IMG/VR virus record: IMGVR_UViG_3300042865_000891
Span: 1-31,279 of that record
Direction: 5' to 3' (one strand)
DNA from: a virus
DNA length: 31,279 nt
Every line of letters begins with the position of its first letter. The stretch's first letter is position 1. Shown here one piece after another: positions 21,411 to 29,831 of this stretch. A program made the position numbers and the translations under genes. The notes under the pieces are model-generated. The model had not been told where the DNA came from and made no database searches. It was given only the letters and a program-made list of their open reading frames with translations.

Positions 21411-21850
21411 CAGTTTCCTGCCAAGAATCTATGGTAAGTAAGATACTCTCTGAGTTGCCAAGTTCTGTTGTTTAATTCTTTTAAAATAGATTCACAAATA
21501 AAAATGCACTCTTCATAGTATGCTTTTTTTTCTAATAATCTAATTAAGTAATCATCAGATTCTAGATATAAATCTATATTCCCTTTTGTCCCAATTTTTA
21601 AATCAAATTGTTCCCAATTATATTCGTCTAATGTTTCTTTATCTAAATTTCCTAGATAATATTCTCTACGAATTTTTTTCATCTTAGAATAATCGAATTT
21701 TGCTTTTTGCGCAGCAAGTCTATGTTGAGATAAAATTTCAACATATTTCGCATGTAGGATTGGTGTGTTGATTAATTCTTGGTGAGGTTTCGATTCATCA
21801 ATCTGTCCATCTTTTTTCCAATATTCAATTATTTGCTCAAGCTTTACCAT
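21410..21850 (-). CDS. uvsY: UvsY recombination mediator
   Basis: Loads the UvsX recombinase onto single-stranded DNA coated by gp32. 146 residues against 137 in T4. It shows the family layout: a short acidic N-terminus, HAKYVEILSQHRLAAQKAKFDYSKMKKIRREYYLGN (basic helix), a middle acidic DLYLESDDYLIRLLEKKAYYEEC and a C-terminal helix ending RTWQLREYLTYHRFLAG. Its place next to uvsW supports the call. Confidence 0.9.
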   Translation of the reverse strand: MVKLEQIIEYWKKDGQIDESKPHQELINTPILHAKYVEILSQHRLAAQKAKFDYSKMKKIRREYYLGNLDKETLDEYNWEQFDLKIGTKGNIDLYLESDDYLIRLLEKKAYYEECIFICESILKELNNRTWQLREYLTYHRFLAGN

Positions 21851-21883
21851 AAAAATCTCACATATTAAAATAATATATAGGTT

Positions 21884-22414
21884 TTAAATTCTGGTAATAT
21901 CGTATCTTTTAAATTTAAAATTAGCAGTTGCAGTTATTGTGTGTTCAGAACCCAATCTAATATCCAAAGGTACTTGTGATAACGATATTGGAAACATATC
22001 AATAAAGTGTACTTTCATTTTAGGGGTATTATTTGCAGCTAAGATAGTTAGCTCAGCATCTGCGTATTGTGGGTATGGTACGTTCTCGCTGTATTTTGAT
22101 GCATGGTTTAAATTTGTGTATTCACTAAATTCTGTTGGAAAAGTAATCCCTCTCATCCAATCATGTACTGCCATCCAAGATTGAATTTCCTCATCAACCA
22201 AAAATTCAATATTAAATGGTTCATAAACAAGTTTATCGCCAGGAATACTTAAATCCGAAAATGGAGTATTTTGTAATGTATTTTGAGTTGATAGTCCAGG
22301 AATATTTACTGATTGACAAAAAAATTGAGTTGATGTTAATCTTGGGAATGATAGTATAAATTTTGCTGATTGTAATAGATCGTTGTTACAAACAGATGTA
22401 TCTTTAATTGTCAT
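21884..22414 (-). CDS. gp19-like tail-tube-fold structural protein
   Basis: 176 residues. The pattern KFILSFPRLTSTQFFCQSVNIPGLS, then FNIEFLVDEEIQSWMAVHDWMRGI, and a last strand block SEHTITATANFKFKRYDI follows the strand-helix-strand order of phage tail-tube and tube-like baseplate proteins (gp19/gp54 type). It differs from the true gp19 at 29832. A TATAAATA late box 32 bases upstream fits a virion role. Its place beside uvsY agrees with marine T4-like phages, where small baseplate genes sit between 23 and uvsY. The exact counterpart in T4 is uncertain. Confidence 0.75.
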   Translation of the reverse strand: MTIKDTSVCNNDLLQSAKFILSFPRLTSTQFFCQSVNIPGLSTQNTLQNTPFSDLSIPGDKLVYEPFNIEFLVDEEIQSWMAVHDWMRGITFPTEFSEYTNLNHASKYSENVPYPQYADAELTILAANNTPKMKVHFIDMFPISLSQVPLDIRLGSEHTITATANFKFKRYDITRI

Positions 22415-22445
22415 TGAGAAATCCTTTCCAAATGGAGTTTACAGG

Positions 22446-22453
22446 TATTTATA
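22446..22453 (-). promoter_or_regulatory. T4-type late promoter box before the gp19-like gene
   Basis: Perfect TATAAATA on the minus strand, 32 bases upstream of the start at 22414, the correct spacing for a late promoter. Confidence 0.8.
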
Positions 22454-22477
22454 AATTCTAAATAGATTAAAAATCCC

Positions 22478-22506
22478 TTTACTTTTTTCAACATGTAATG
22501 TATAAT
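22478..22506 (+). promoter_or_regulatory. Sigma70-type promoter of the plus-strand cassette
   Basis: TTTACT at 22478-22483, 17 bases, perfect TATAAT at 22501-22506. The start codon of the dioxygenase follows 40 bases later with TGGAG as ribosome-binding site. It is divergent from the late promoter just to its left and would be active with unmodified host polymerase, so early. Confidence 0.75.
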
Positions 22507-22545
22507 AAACTTGTTGAATGTTTTTTTAAAATGATGGAGTTATAG

Positions 22546-23928
22546 ATGGTACAAGTAGTAGTTTTAAGGCCAGAAGAAGTCAAACCAAGACCGGATTTAG
22601 TCGGGAAATGGTTAGACCATACACATTATCACACTTTAGTGGAAGAAGATTTTGATTTATATCTTCCTCCTGAATGTTCAGATTTTACCGCAGAAGAAAA
22701 TTGTGATAGAAATATGGTATGTAATTCATGTACTAAAGGATTAACAGAAAAAAATATTGTTTTTAAGTTTAGAAAAAATTTCTTTAATAAAGAAGAAGCA
22801 GCAGCTGCATATGCCGGTTTAAGGGATGCTGCGGTAGAAACTCAAAATAGAGGTATGGCAGGTGGTCCAAGAGATGGAACCTGTGCTGGTAGAGAATGGG
22901 TTAAAGATGAACAATTCGATATTCTTGAATTTTTCATTAAAAATAACTCAAAAGATATTTTCGGTAATTATGACCCAAAAAAAGAAATTGATTCAATTAG
23001 AGCGAAATATAAAACTTTAAAGTCAGATGAAAGTCGCGGAGTTGTTTGGTTAGCTGAAAAAGTCAAACAGAATAATTTTGTATTTAATGAATTTGCTGAT
23101 GCTCTTTGTTCAGAATCTCCAGAAATAGCTAAAGAAAGAGCTCAAGATATTTTGGATAACTATATCAGCAAAACAACTTATGCTAATGTTGTTAATTCTG
23201 GAATTGCTGGTTGGTATGATAGATACCCTAGGATTCCATGGGGAAGAGCAACTTCTTATACAAGAGATAATCCAGAAAAGTTTGCTAAAGCATATCCTTT
23301 TCTACAATCCTTAGCTAAAGGATTTAATGATATGTTGCCTTGGCGATATGGAAACCAAAAACGTGCTGCTGAATCTATTGATCCGAAATTTGTTGTTCCT
23401 GAAACTCCATTTACAACAATTACAGTAAATAAAAATTTTAGAACAGCTGGTCATTATGACCCTGCTAATATGGAAGACGGTTTTGCTAATCTTTGTGTGA
23501 TGTCTAATAATGATGCATTTGAGGGTTGTTATTTGGTTTTTCCTGAGGTTGGGTATGCGGTAAATATTCGACCAACAGATTTATTATTGGTAAATAATCA
23601 AGCTGGTTTACATGGTAATACAGAATTAATATTAAATGATCCGGATGCTGAGAGAATTTCTATTATTGCTTTTTTCCATGAAGGTATGTTAGAACTTGGG
23701 TCATTTGATTATGAAAATACTCGTAGAGAATTTGTTGACTCTAGAAGATTAAATCCTGATCATCCGGAACAAAGATTTAGATGGAATGGAATTAGTCCAG
23801 GGTTGTGGGATTCGGATGAATGGATTGATTATTTGTTGACCCAACCAAACGGTAAAGATTGGTTACAACAATATCATAAAAATTTATATGATCGTAGATT
23901 TGGTAATAGTATTGATGCATTCTTTTAA
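22546..23928 (+). CDS. TET/JBP-family 2-oxoglutarate/Fe(II) dioxygenase
   Basis: 460 residues. The C-terminal half has the double-stranded beta-helix signature of the TET/JBP family. FTTITVNKNFRTAGHYD contains the Fe ligands His303 and Asp305, GCYLVFPEVGYAVNIRPTDLLL is the typical core strand pair, LHGNTE holds the second Fe-ligand His356, and RISIIAFF gives Arg370, which would bind 2-oxoglutarate. The family hydroxylates the methyl group of T or 5-methylcytosine in DNA. The N-terminal half is not recognised; Cys44, Cys53, Cys59 and Cys62 could bind zinc. It is one of two plus-strand genes and is followed after eight bases by a P-loop kinase. A protein-hydroxylase role is less likely because of the JBP-type core. 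Confidence 0.85.
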   Translation: MVQVVVLRPEEVKPRPDLVGKWLDHTHYHTLVEEDFDLYLPPECSDFTAEENCDRNMVCNSCTKGLTEKNIVFKFRKNFFNKEEAAAAYAGLRDAAVETQNRGMAGGPRDGTCAGREWVKDEQFDILEFFIKNNSKDIFGNYDPKKEIDSIRAKYKTLKSDESRGVVWLAEKVKQNNFVFNEFADALCSESPEIAKERAQDILDNYISKTTYANVVNSGIAGWYDRYPRIPWGRATSYTRDNPEKFAKAYPFLQSLAKGFNDMLPWRYGNQKRAAESIDPKFVVPETPFTTITVNKNFRTAGHYDPANMEDGFANLCVMSNNDAFEGCYLVFPEVGYAVNIRPTDLLLVNNQAGLHGNTELILNDPDAERISIIAFFHEGMLELGSFDYENTRREFVDSRRLNPDHPEQRFRWNGISPGLWDSDEWIDYLLTQPNGKDWLQQYHKNLYDRRFGNSIDAFF

Positions 23929-23936
23929 GGTAAAAT

Positions 23937-24476
23937 ATGAGAAAAATTTTAGCAGTGATTGGTCGTCCAGGGGTTGGTAAAACAACCCTTTTTAGAAAAT
24001 TTATTGAACACAAAGAATGGGAAAAACAAGAACTTGTTAAATTAGTTCCTAGTCTGTATAATAAAGAATTAGATTTACATATTCTAGGTAAATATGAAGA
24101 TGGTGAAGTATTTGCTGGTACAGATAGAATGAGTATGGCAGTAATGCCTGCAGCTGTTGAATTTGTAAAATCAGTAAACTCAAATATTATTTTTGAGGGA
24201 GATAGGTTAACAAGTTCAACGTTCTTTGATTTATTATCTTCTTTACCCGATACAGATTTTCAAATTTTTGTTATTACAGCAAATGAAGATTTATTATCAG
24301 AAAGATACGAAGAGCGTGGATCTAATCAATCAGAAACTTTCTTAAAAGGTAGAAATACTAAAATTTCAAATATACAAACAAATATGGAATTTATGTTTAT
24401 TTCTGAAACTTTTTTTAATAATAATTTTGATGATCAAACAGTTATTCTTGGTAGGATAGAACAATTCTTTAAGTAA
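23937..24476 (+). CDS. P-loop kinase, candidate DNA-base (hydroxymethyl) kinase
   Basis: 179 residues. Walker A GRPGVGKTT is at 9-17, IIFEGDR is a Walker B-like strand, and a charged LID-like segment ERYEERGSNQSETFLKGRNTK follows. Overall shape is that of small nucleotide/metabolite kinases. Phages with hypermodified thymidine encode P-loop kinases that phosphorylate 5-hydroxymethyluracil in DNA. Pairing with a TET/JBP oxygenase suggests this kinase acts on the hydroxyl group that enzyme creates. The family assignment beyond P-loop kinase is inference. The ribosome-binding site AAGGT overlaps the dioxygenase stop, so the two genes are co-translated. A bidirectional terminator follows. Confidence 0.75.
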   Translation: MRKILAVIGRPGVGKTTLFRKFIEHKEWEKQELVKLVPSLYNKELDLHILGKYEDGEVFAGTDRMSMAVMPAAVEFVKSVNSNIIFEGDRLTSSTFFDLLSSLPDTDFQIFVITANEDLLSERYEERGSNQSETFLKGRNTKISNIQTNMEFMFISETFFNNNFDDQTVILGRIEQFFK

Positions 24477-24479
24477 AAG

Positions 24480-24505
24480 AAAAGGGAGCCGAAGCTCCCT
24501 TTTTG
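24480..24505. terminator. Bidirectional terminator between the cassette and gene 23
   Basis: Stem GGGAGC / GCTCCC with a CGAA loop (TTCG on the minus strand). T runs follow on the plus strand (TTTTT) and on the minus strand (TTTTC). It ends both the plus-strand cassette and the minus-strand capsid transcript. Confidence 0.92.
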
Positions 24506-24527
24506 TTTCATCCTTGAAACTTAACTA

Positions 24528-25826
24528 TTACATCAAATTTTTCACTGCAAAAATTCTGTAATAGTTGTTGCTACGAGGAGTAATAGCACCCAAGCCTTGA
24601 GTTAAACCTTCAGCGAATGGGTTTGCTACGATACCGTAACGAGTTTTGAAACCAATTTTTGGTTGGAAAGTACCTGGATCAACCGCACGAACCATTTGTA
24701 AAGGAACGTATGGGCAGTAGAAAATACCTGAGTCATAAGGGCTTGTACCTTTATAACCAACAGTTACTAATTCTACGTTTTGAGCAGAACCACCAAAATA
24801 TGGATCGATGTAAACTTTGATGCGACCATGTAACAAACCAGCGAAGGTGTTACCAGTATCATCAACAGTTAAATCAGCACTTAAAGCAGGAGTATATTGT
24901 AATACACCAGCCATAGCTAACGCTGAAGCAACGTCTGAAGAAACGATCAAAATGTTACCTTTACCACGACGAGTTGCTTTTGCGATTTGATTCGCTTCGC
25001 GTTCGATATGATAAATTAAACCTTTAAATCTTTCAACTGACCAACGGCCATTAGAGTCTGTATCTAAATCGAAAACACCTGAAGTAACAGTACCGAATTG
25101 AGCACCTGGTTTTGCAACTGTGTAGATAGTACGAATAACTTCACGGTTCATTTCAGCTAAGATTTCTGTAGACAGAATATTTGATAATTCTGTTTCAGCA
25201 TCTAAACCATGAACCGCTTTCAAGTCTTGTGCCATTTCTAAACTGTATTCAGCTTTTAATGCGCGAGTTTTTGCAGAAACAGTAACTTTCTCGATTGAGA
25301 TAGCCATTTGAGCAAACGCAGCATCCAATGCTTCACCAGTAGCAGTAGCCATACCAACACCAGTATCAAATGATGTGTTAGCTAAAGGACCAGTTGAGCC
25401 AACAGCTGAGTTAGCAATACCGCTTGGAACTGTACCATTAGTACCAACAATACCTGAGAAGATAGTGTTAGCTTCGTTGTAGAATGCTTCATCACCTGAT
25501 TGTGTGCCATAACGTGAACGTAAAGCAAAGATCAAACCAGTAGGACCAGTCATTGGCTGAACGCCAGCAACGTCATACGCGATCAAGTTAGGTAATGCAC
25601 GACGAACCAAGCTGATTAAGATAGGATCAAAGTTAGAAATACCACCAGCAACGTTAGTTGGAGCAGTTTCGTTCAAAGTTTGACGATCTTGTTCCATTGC
25701 GATTTGTTGATTTTCCAATACAATAGCAGTAACTGCTTTTTTGTATGGATCAGCGATTTTAGCCATTTCAGGATGTTCCAAAATTGGACTCCATTTAGCT
25801 TCTAATTCTTCATTTAATAAAGCCAT
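24528..25826 (-). CDS. 23: Major capsid protein (gp23)
   Basis: 432 residues. SLVRRALPNLIAYDVAGVQPMTGPTGLIFALRSRYG is the gp23 signature, with the expected ending IFAVKNLM. The N-terminal 53 residues (to TLNE) are a delta domain rich in helix. L-N-E at 51-53 followed by Thr fits the (L/I)-x-E cleavage rule of the gp21 protease, so mature capsid protein would begin at Thr54. AAGGAG precedes the ATG. Base composition is less AT-rich than its neighbours, as expected for a very highly expressed gene. Confidence 0.97.
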   Translation of the reverse strand: MALLNEELEAKWSPILEHPEMAKIADPYKKAVTAIVLENQQIAMEQDRQTLNETAPTNVAGGISNFDPILISLVRRALPNLIAYDVAGVQPMTGPTGLIFALRSRYGTQSGDEAFYNEANTIFSGIVGTNGTVPSGIANSAVGSTGPLANTSFDTGVGMATATGEALDAAFAQMAISIEKVTVSAKTRALKAEYSLEMAQDLKAVHGLDAETELSNILSTEILAEMNREVIRTIYTVAKPGAQFGTVTSGVFDLDTDSNGRWSVERFKGLIYHIEREANQIAKATRRGKGNILIVSSDVASALAMAGVLQYTPALSADLTVDDTGNTFAGLLHGRIKVYIDPYFGGSAQNVELVTVGYKGTSPYDSGIFYCPYVPLQMVRAVDPGTFQPKIGFKTRYGIVANPFAEGLTQGLGAITPRSNNYYRIFAVKNLM

Positions 25827-25861
25827 TTAAATTAACTCCTTTTATTTTTATTTTAAAATAT

Positions 25862-25869
25862 TATTTATT
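25862..25869 (-). promoter_or_regulatory. Possible late promoter variant before gene 23
   Basis: AATAAATA on the minus strand, 36-43 bases upstream of the gene 23 start. It differs from TATAAATA in one base. The same variant appears in coding DNA here, so only its position supports it. Confidence 0.35.
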
Positions 25870-27025
25870 TTAATAATGTTTTTGAGATTCTAGAAGCATA
25901 AGCAGCAATCAATGGATCAACAGCTTTAGTTTCTTTTTCTTCGTTTAAATTTACTACATCGTTTAAAGATTCGATTGAAGCAGGTTTAACTGTTGCAACT
26001 GAGAAATAAGATTCTTTAATTGCTTCAATTTGATCAACAAAATCACTTTCGCTTACAAATTCTACGCTCTCTGCAATAGTTTTAATTTTTTCAGCTTGAG
26101 ATAATGTTAACCCTTCACATACAGAGTGAAGAGCTTCAACTTTCTTTTGTTCTGACAATTTTTGTTTCAAATCAATGTTTTTTGTCATTTCTTCATTGAC
26201 TTGTCTTTCTAATGCCTCTACTTTAGAAGCTAATTCTTCTACTACATCAAATTTTTCTTCAGGAATGTCGATATAGTGTTCTTCGAATACAGTTTTTAAT
26301 GAATCAATAAAACCTTCAGCAATTTCAGTTCTTAAACCTGATTCTACTGCTAATTTATTTTCTTCCATCCAAGATTCAGCAACGTAATCTAAATACTCAT
26401 CAACTTTAGTTGCGAAATCTTCTTTCATTTCTTCATAAGCTTCTTCGAATTGAGCAACATATTGTGCTTCTAATTCTTCAGCCAATTCAGCAACTTTAGT
26501 TTTTACAGCTGCTTCAAAAATTGCTGTTGCTTTACGTTTAAATTCTTCAGAAAGATTTTCGCCAGCCATTAATGCTGCAATATCTTCGTTAGTTTCTTCT
26601 TCTTCTTCGTTAACAAATCCACCAGTTTTAGCGCCAGTTGGATTAACAGTTTTAGCAGGAGCTGATTTTAATTTTTTAGCAGCTTCTGGGTTGTTAGCTG
26701 AATCACCAGCAGGTTCTGTTGAAGTTTTACTTGGTATTTGGTCTACATCAGTATTTGAAATAGTTTTATTGGCTGGTTGTGCTGATAAATGCTGTCCTGC
26801 TTCAGACCCAACTGGTGGAGTTTGACCTGGGGGTGTAGCTGTTGGACCATTTACTGCAGGTTTTTCTAAACCTGGATTACCTACATTTTGTGCAGAACCA
26901 TGAATGGTATCATTCAATTTTTGACCTAAACCAAATGAATCTTGGCCAGAATCTTTAGATTTTCTGTTTGCATTCAAGATTTCCATTGCTGCTTCAGAAA
27001 GGTTTAAATTTTTATCTTGTGACAT
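25865..27025 (-). CDS. 22: Prohead scaffold core protein (gp22-like)
   Basis: 386 residues, acidic and low-complexity. A Pro/Gly/Thr/Asn-rich region (about 40-135) precedes a Glu-rich predicted coiled-coil region from about 140 (EEEEETNEDIAALMAGENLSEEF) to 330. The C-terminus is LIAAYASRISKTLLK, a tail typical of marine-phage gp22. It lies between protease 21 and capsid 23 as in T4. Sequence is poorly conserved in this family, so the assignment rests on place, length and composition. Confidence 0.9.
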   Translation of the reverse strand: MSQDKNLNLSEAAMEILNANRKSKDSGQDSFGLGQKLNDTIHGSAQNVGNPGLEKPAVNGPTATPPGQTPPVGSEAGQHLSAQPANKTISNTDVDQIPSKTSTEPAGDSANNPEAAKKLKSAPAKTVNPTGAKTGGFVNEEEEETNEDIAALMAGENLSEEFKRKATAIFEAAVKTKVAELAEELEAQYVAQFEEAYEEMKEDFATKVDEYLDYVAESWMEENKLAVESGLRTEIAEGFIDSLKTVFEEHYIDIPEEKFDVVEELASKVEALERQVNEEMTKNIDLKQKLSEQKKVEALHSVCEGLTLSQAEKIKTIAESVEFVSESDFVDQIEAIKESYFSVATVKPASIESLNDVVNLNEEKETKAVDPLIAAYASRISKTLLK

Positions 27026-27054
27026 TAAATATCTCCTTAATATTATTTAATAAT

Positions 27055-27062
27055 TATTTATT
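27055..27062 (-). promoter_or_regulatory. Possible late promoter variant before gene 22
   Basis: AATAAATA on the minus strand about 30 bases upstream of gene 22, the same variant as before gene 23. Confidence 0.35.
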
Positions 27063-27066
27063 AAAA

Positions 27067-27708
27067 TTATAATTTTCGTAAAAAGTTTTCAAATATTTGT
27101 AAAGCAACTGGTTCAACATCAGCAGCTTTAAGTTTTTTTAGCGTTTCTCTAGATTCTTCTAGATATTGCTCAACCCAACCTTTCCCTTCAATATACATCC
27201 ATTCTTTACCTTCCATCAATCCTTCAACATAACAATCTTTACCAGATGGATCTAAAACAATATCAACTGTGACTAAACGAAAATCTGGTTGGACATATTT
27301 AATACCATTAGATTCTTTAATTGACCCCATACCACGAGTAGAAACGCCAAAATTTACACCAGCATCAATAAATGATTTTACGATATTGCCATTTGGTGTA
27401 TCTAAAATTGTAGCTTCACCGAAACAACGGTGATCATCAAAATCTAATTTTGTAATAAGATGAGATACTTTATCTGGATTAATTTGTGGACCTTCTGGGT
27501 GTGATAATTCACCTAAAGCTCTACGAGTATCAATATAATCTCTTTTATATCTAGCAACTTCAGGAAGCATATTTTCTTTTACATAAATTCTTCCGTTTCT
27601 ATTTTGTTCATTGCAATGAATAAAATAACCTTTAATTGAATGTTGTTTTTTACCGCCAACTTCTTCCACAAGAACATCTGTCTCGGTAAATTCGTTTAAC
27701 ACTTTCAT
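27067..27708 (-). CDS. 21: Prohead core protease (gp21)
   Basis: 213 residues, T4 gp21 length. GELSHPEGPQINPDKVSHLI carries the catalytic His70 and NFGVSTRGMGS carries the nucleophile Ser123, the His-Ser arrangement of herpes/T4-like prohead proteases. It processes capsid and scaffold at (L/I)-x-E sites. The start overlaps the end of the small gene upstream (ATGA). Confidence 0.95.
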   Translation of the reverse strand: MKVLNEFTETDVLVEEVGGKKQHSIKGYFIHCNEQNRNGRIYVKENMLPEVARYKRDYIDTRRALGELSHPEGPQINPDKVSHLITKLDFDDHRCFGEATILDTPNGNIVKSFIDAGVNFGVSTRGMGSIKESNGIKYVQPDFRLVTVDIVLDPSGKDCYVEGLMEGKEWMYIEGKGWVEQYLEESRETLKKLKAADVEPVALQIFENFLRKL

Positions 27709-28121
27709 TGTTCTGTTAACTCCTGTTGTTGATCAGATTCCATTATATCTGATGTTATTTGTGCAGCTTGTTCTAATACTTCTAGAAAACTTTTATCTGA
27801 GACAGTTAAATGTTCAATTACTTCTTCATTAGATTCAATAAAATTTAAAATTACATCAGCACATTCTTTATTTATATTCAACTCGGATAAGTCATCAAAC
27901 AATATAGTTTGGGTATCATTATTCTCAGATATTTGATTTAATTTTTCAATCACAGCTTCTGTTGTATTTGAAAATTGAGAACCATCTAATGGAATTGTTA
28001 TATATTGATCTAAATGATCTGAATGATATAATGCAACTTGTTGTCCATTAGGGAATCTTTGGATAAATGTTCTCTTTAATACTAATACTTGTGGTAACTC
28101 TTTATGTTTTGATTTAGGCAT
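27705..28121 (-). CDS. Uncharacterised protein in the gene 67/68 position
   Basis: 138 residues from the ATG at 28121 (MPKSKHKELPQVLVLKRTFIQRFPNGQQVALYHSDHLDQYITIP). The frame is open to 28265, but that part lies inside gene 20 and looks non-coding. The N-terminal part is strand-rich and basic, and the C-terminal part is acidic and helical (ECADVILNFIESNEEVIEHLTV...). In T4 this interval holds genes 67 and 68, small prohead-core proteins; the location suggests a similar role, but I see no clear sequence match. It overlaps gene 20 by eight bases. Confidence 0.72.
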   Translation of the reverse strand: MPKSKHKELPQVLVLKRTFIQRFPNGQQVALYHSDHLDQYITIPLDGSQFSNTTEAVIEKLNQISENNDTQTILFDDLSELNINKECADVILNFIESNEEVIEHLTVSDKSFLEVLEQAAQITSDIMESDQQQELTEQ

Positions 28122-29790
28122 TGTAGTAAGGATTATCTTGTTGATCAGAATCTGCATCAGCAGGTTTACTTTTTTTCTTAGCTGCAGGAGCTGCATCTTT
28201 ATCTTGTTGGCCACCGTCATCTGGTTGTTGCGGTTGATCTCCACCTGGAATTGCATTAGGATCATCGCCTAACCCACCCATCATTGTTGGATCATTCATT
28301 AATTTTGGATCAGGATATAATCCTTGTTCAATTTCGTCTGCAATTTCTTTTTGCATTTCTTCAATATCATCATCATCAAATTGAAGAACATTTTTTTGTA
28401 TCCATTTTTGTGAATAATATTTACCAACATATGGATCTAACATTGTTAAAACATTAACTCTGTTTTGTAATAATTGAGATTCTTTTAATTCCGCGTAATT
28501 ATTATCTTTTTTGAAATCATAAAAAATATTTTGCTTGTATTCTTCAAATTCTTCTTCAGTACAAATACCTTTAAGGTAGCATTGAACTTTTAATGCTTGG
28601 TCAAATAAATCAGAAAATTTCAAACGAAGTCTGTTGATAAATTTATCAAATTTAATTTCATCTCGTGAAATTTGATCTGAATTACCTACATCAAATGGCG
28701 TTTCTGGTTGTTCTAATCTAGAAAAAGGTACGCCAAGAGCCTTATATAATTTTTTCTCAAAATATTGAACCATTGACATGTCATCAAATGCTGATGATGA
28801 TGGTAATGTTGTAATTTCTGTTGATTTATTATCTGAGCGGCGAGGTAGCCAAAAATCTTCCATCATAGAAAGGTATTTTCTATCATCTCTGACTTCGCCA
28901 GTATTAGCATCATAAACCACTTTATTTTTATATTTTGTCATAATATCTTTTAGATATTGTTCTGCTTTCATTTTAGGCAGATTACCAACATCAATATAAA
29001 AAATCCTGCGCTCTGGTGCTCTAGAAACTTTGTAAATGACCGTAGCGTCTTCGATCATTCTAAGTTGATTTAAAGGTTTAATTGCTTTATGTAGATAACT
29101 TAAGATAATAGATCTTTTTGAATCTAATAAACCAGATGTTACGGCAATGATTGAATCTGGAGCAATCCTTAAACCTGAATTCGATAAATTTGATTTTGTT
29201 GATATAACTTCAGAGTAGATATAATATTCTTGATAACCCTGTACTATATCATAACCAGTAATTTGATCTTTAACTTTTTTTAATTCACGGATTTTGGTTA
29301 ATTTTCTTGGGTCAGTATATCTTAATTCTTGAATTCCTGCAGCCGTATTATCCTTATCTAAAATAATATTATAATACAATCTACCATCAACATAAAAACG
29401 TCTAAAAATATCCTGACCTAAATTTTTAAAATTTAATAGTGTCAGGATATTTTCAAATTCTTCTTCAATAGCATTTTTTACTTTTGGAGATACTTTTACT
29501 TTGTCTAAATCAATTTCAACTGCGCTTTCTTCTTCTTGGATAATTGCTTCGTTGATAATATCATCAACTGCGCTTTCAATTTCAGGTTGCATAGCCATTT
29601 CACGATATCGAGTAATCAACTCAACATCATTTTTGTAATTAGAATCTAAATCAATACTTGTACCATAATGTGCTGCAGCAGTGATAGTTACTGCACCATC
29701 ATCAAGTACTGGTGGTGAAAAAGAAGGTAGCACTTCCTGTGCTGGTGTATCTTTCCCTAATTTAAATCCGAATAATGAAAATTTAGCCAA
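28114..29790 (-). CDS. 20: Portal vertex protein (gp20)
   Basis: 558 residues. The sequence from residue 30 (DGAVTITAAAHYGTSIDLDSNYKND) through ELITRYREMAMQPEIESAVDDIINEAIIQE is the gp20 signature, followed by FRRFYVDGRLYYN and YKVSRAPERRIFYIDVGNLPK. The last 70 residues form a Gln/Asp/Pro-rich tail (GDQPQQPDDGGQQDKD), longer than expected, ending NPYYNA. It forms the dodecameric DNA gate. Confidence 0.96.
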   Translation of the reverse strand: MAKFSLFGFKLGKDTPAQEVLPSFSPPVLDDGAVTITAAAHYGTSIDLDSNYKNDVELITRYREMAMQPEIESAVDDIINEAIIQEEESAVEIDLDKVKVSPKVKNAIEEEFENILTLLNFKNLGQDIFRRFYVDGRLYYNIILDKDNTAAGIQELRYTDPRKLTKIRELKKVKDQITGYDIVQGYQEYYIYSEVISTKSNLSNSGLRIAPDSIIAVTSGLLDSKRSIILSYLHKAIKPLNQLRMIEDATVIYKVSRAPERRIFYIDVGNLPKMKAEQYLKDIMTKYKNKVVYDANTGEVRDDRKYLSMMEDFWLPRRSDNKSTEITTLPSSSAFDDMSMVQYFEKKLYKALGVPFSRLEQPETPFDVGNSDQISRDEIKFDKFINRLRLKFSDLFDQALKVQCYLKGICTEEEFEEYKQNIFYDFKKDNNYAELKESQLLQNRVNVLTMLDPYVGKYYSQKWIQKNVLQFDDDDIEEMQKEIADEIEQGLYPDPKLMNDPTMMGGLGDDPNAIPGGDQPQQPDDGGQQDKDAAPAAKKKSKPADADSDQQDNPYYNA

Positions 29791-29831
29791 AATAATTTAC
29801 CTTTAATTTGATAGTATAATAATTATATATA

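Noticed and set aside
28122-28265. Longer start of the ORF after gene 20
   Set aside because: These codons lie within the gene 20 tail in another frame and give a low-complexity protein. The ATG at 28121 gives a normal-looking start.
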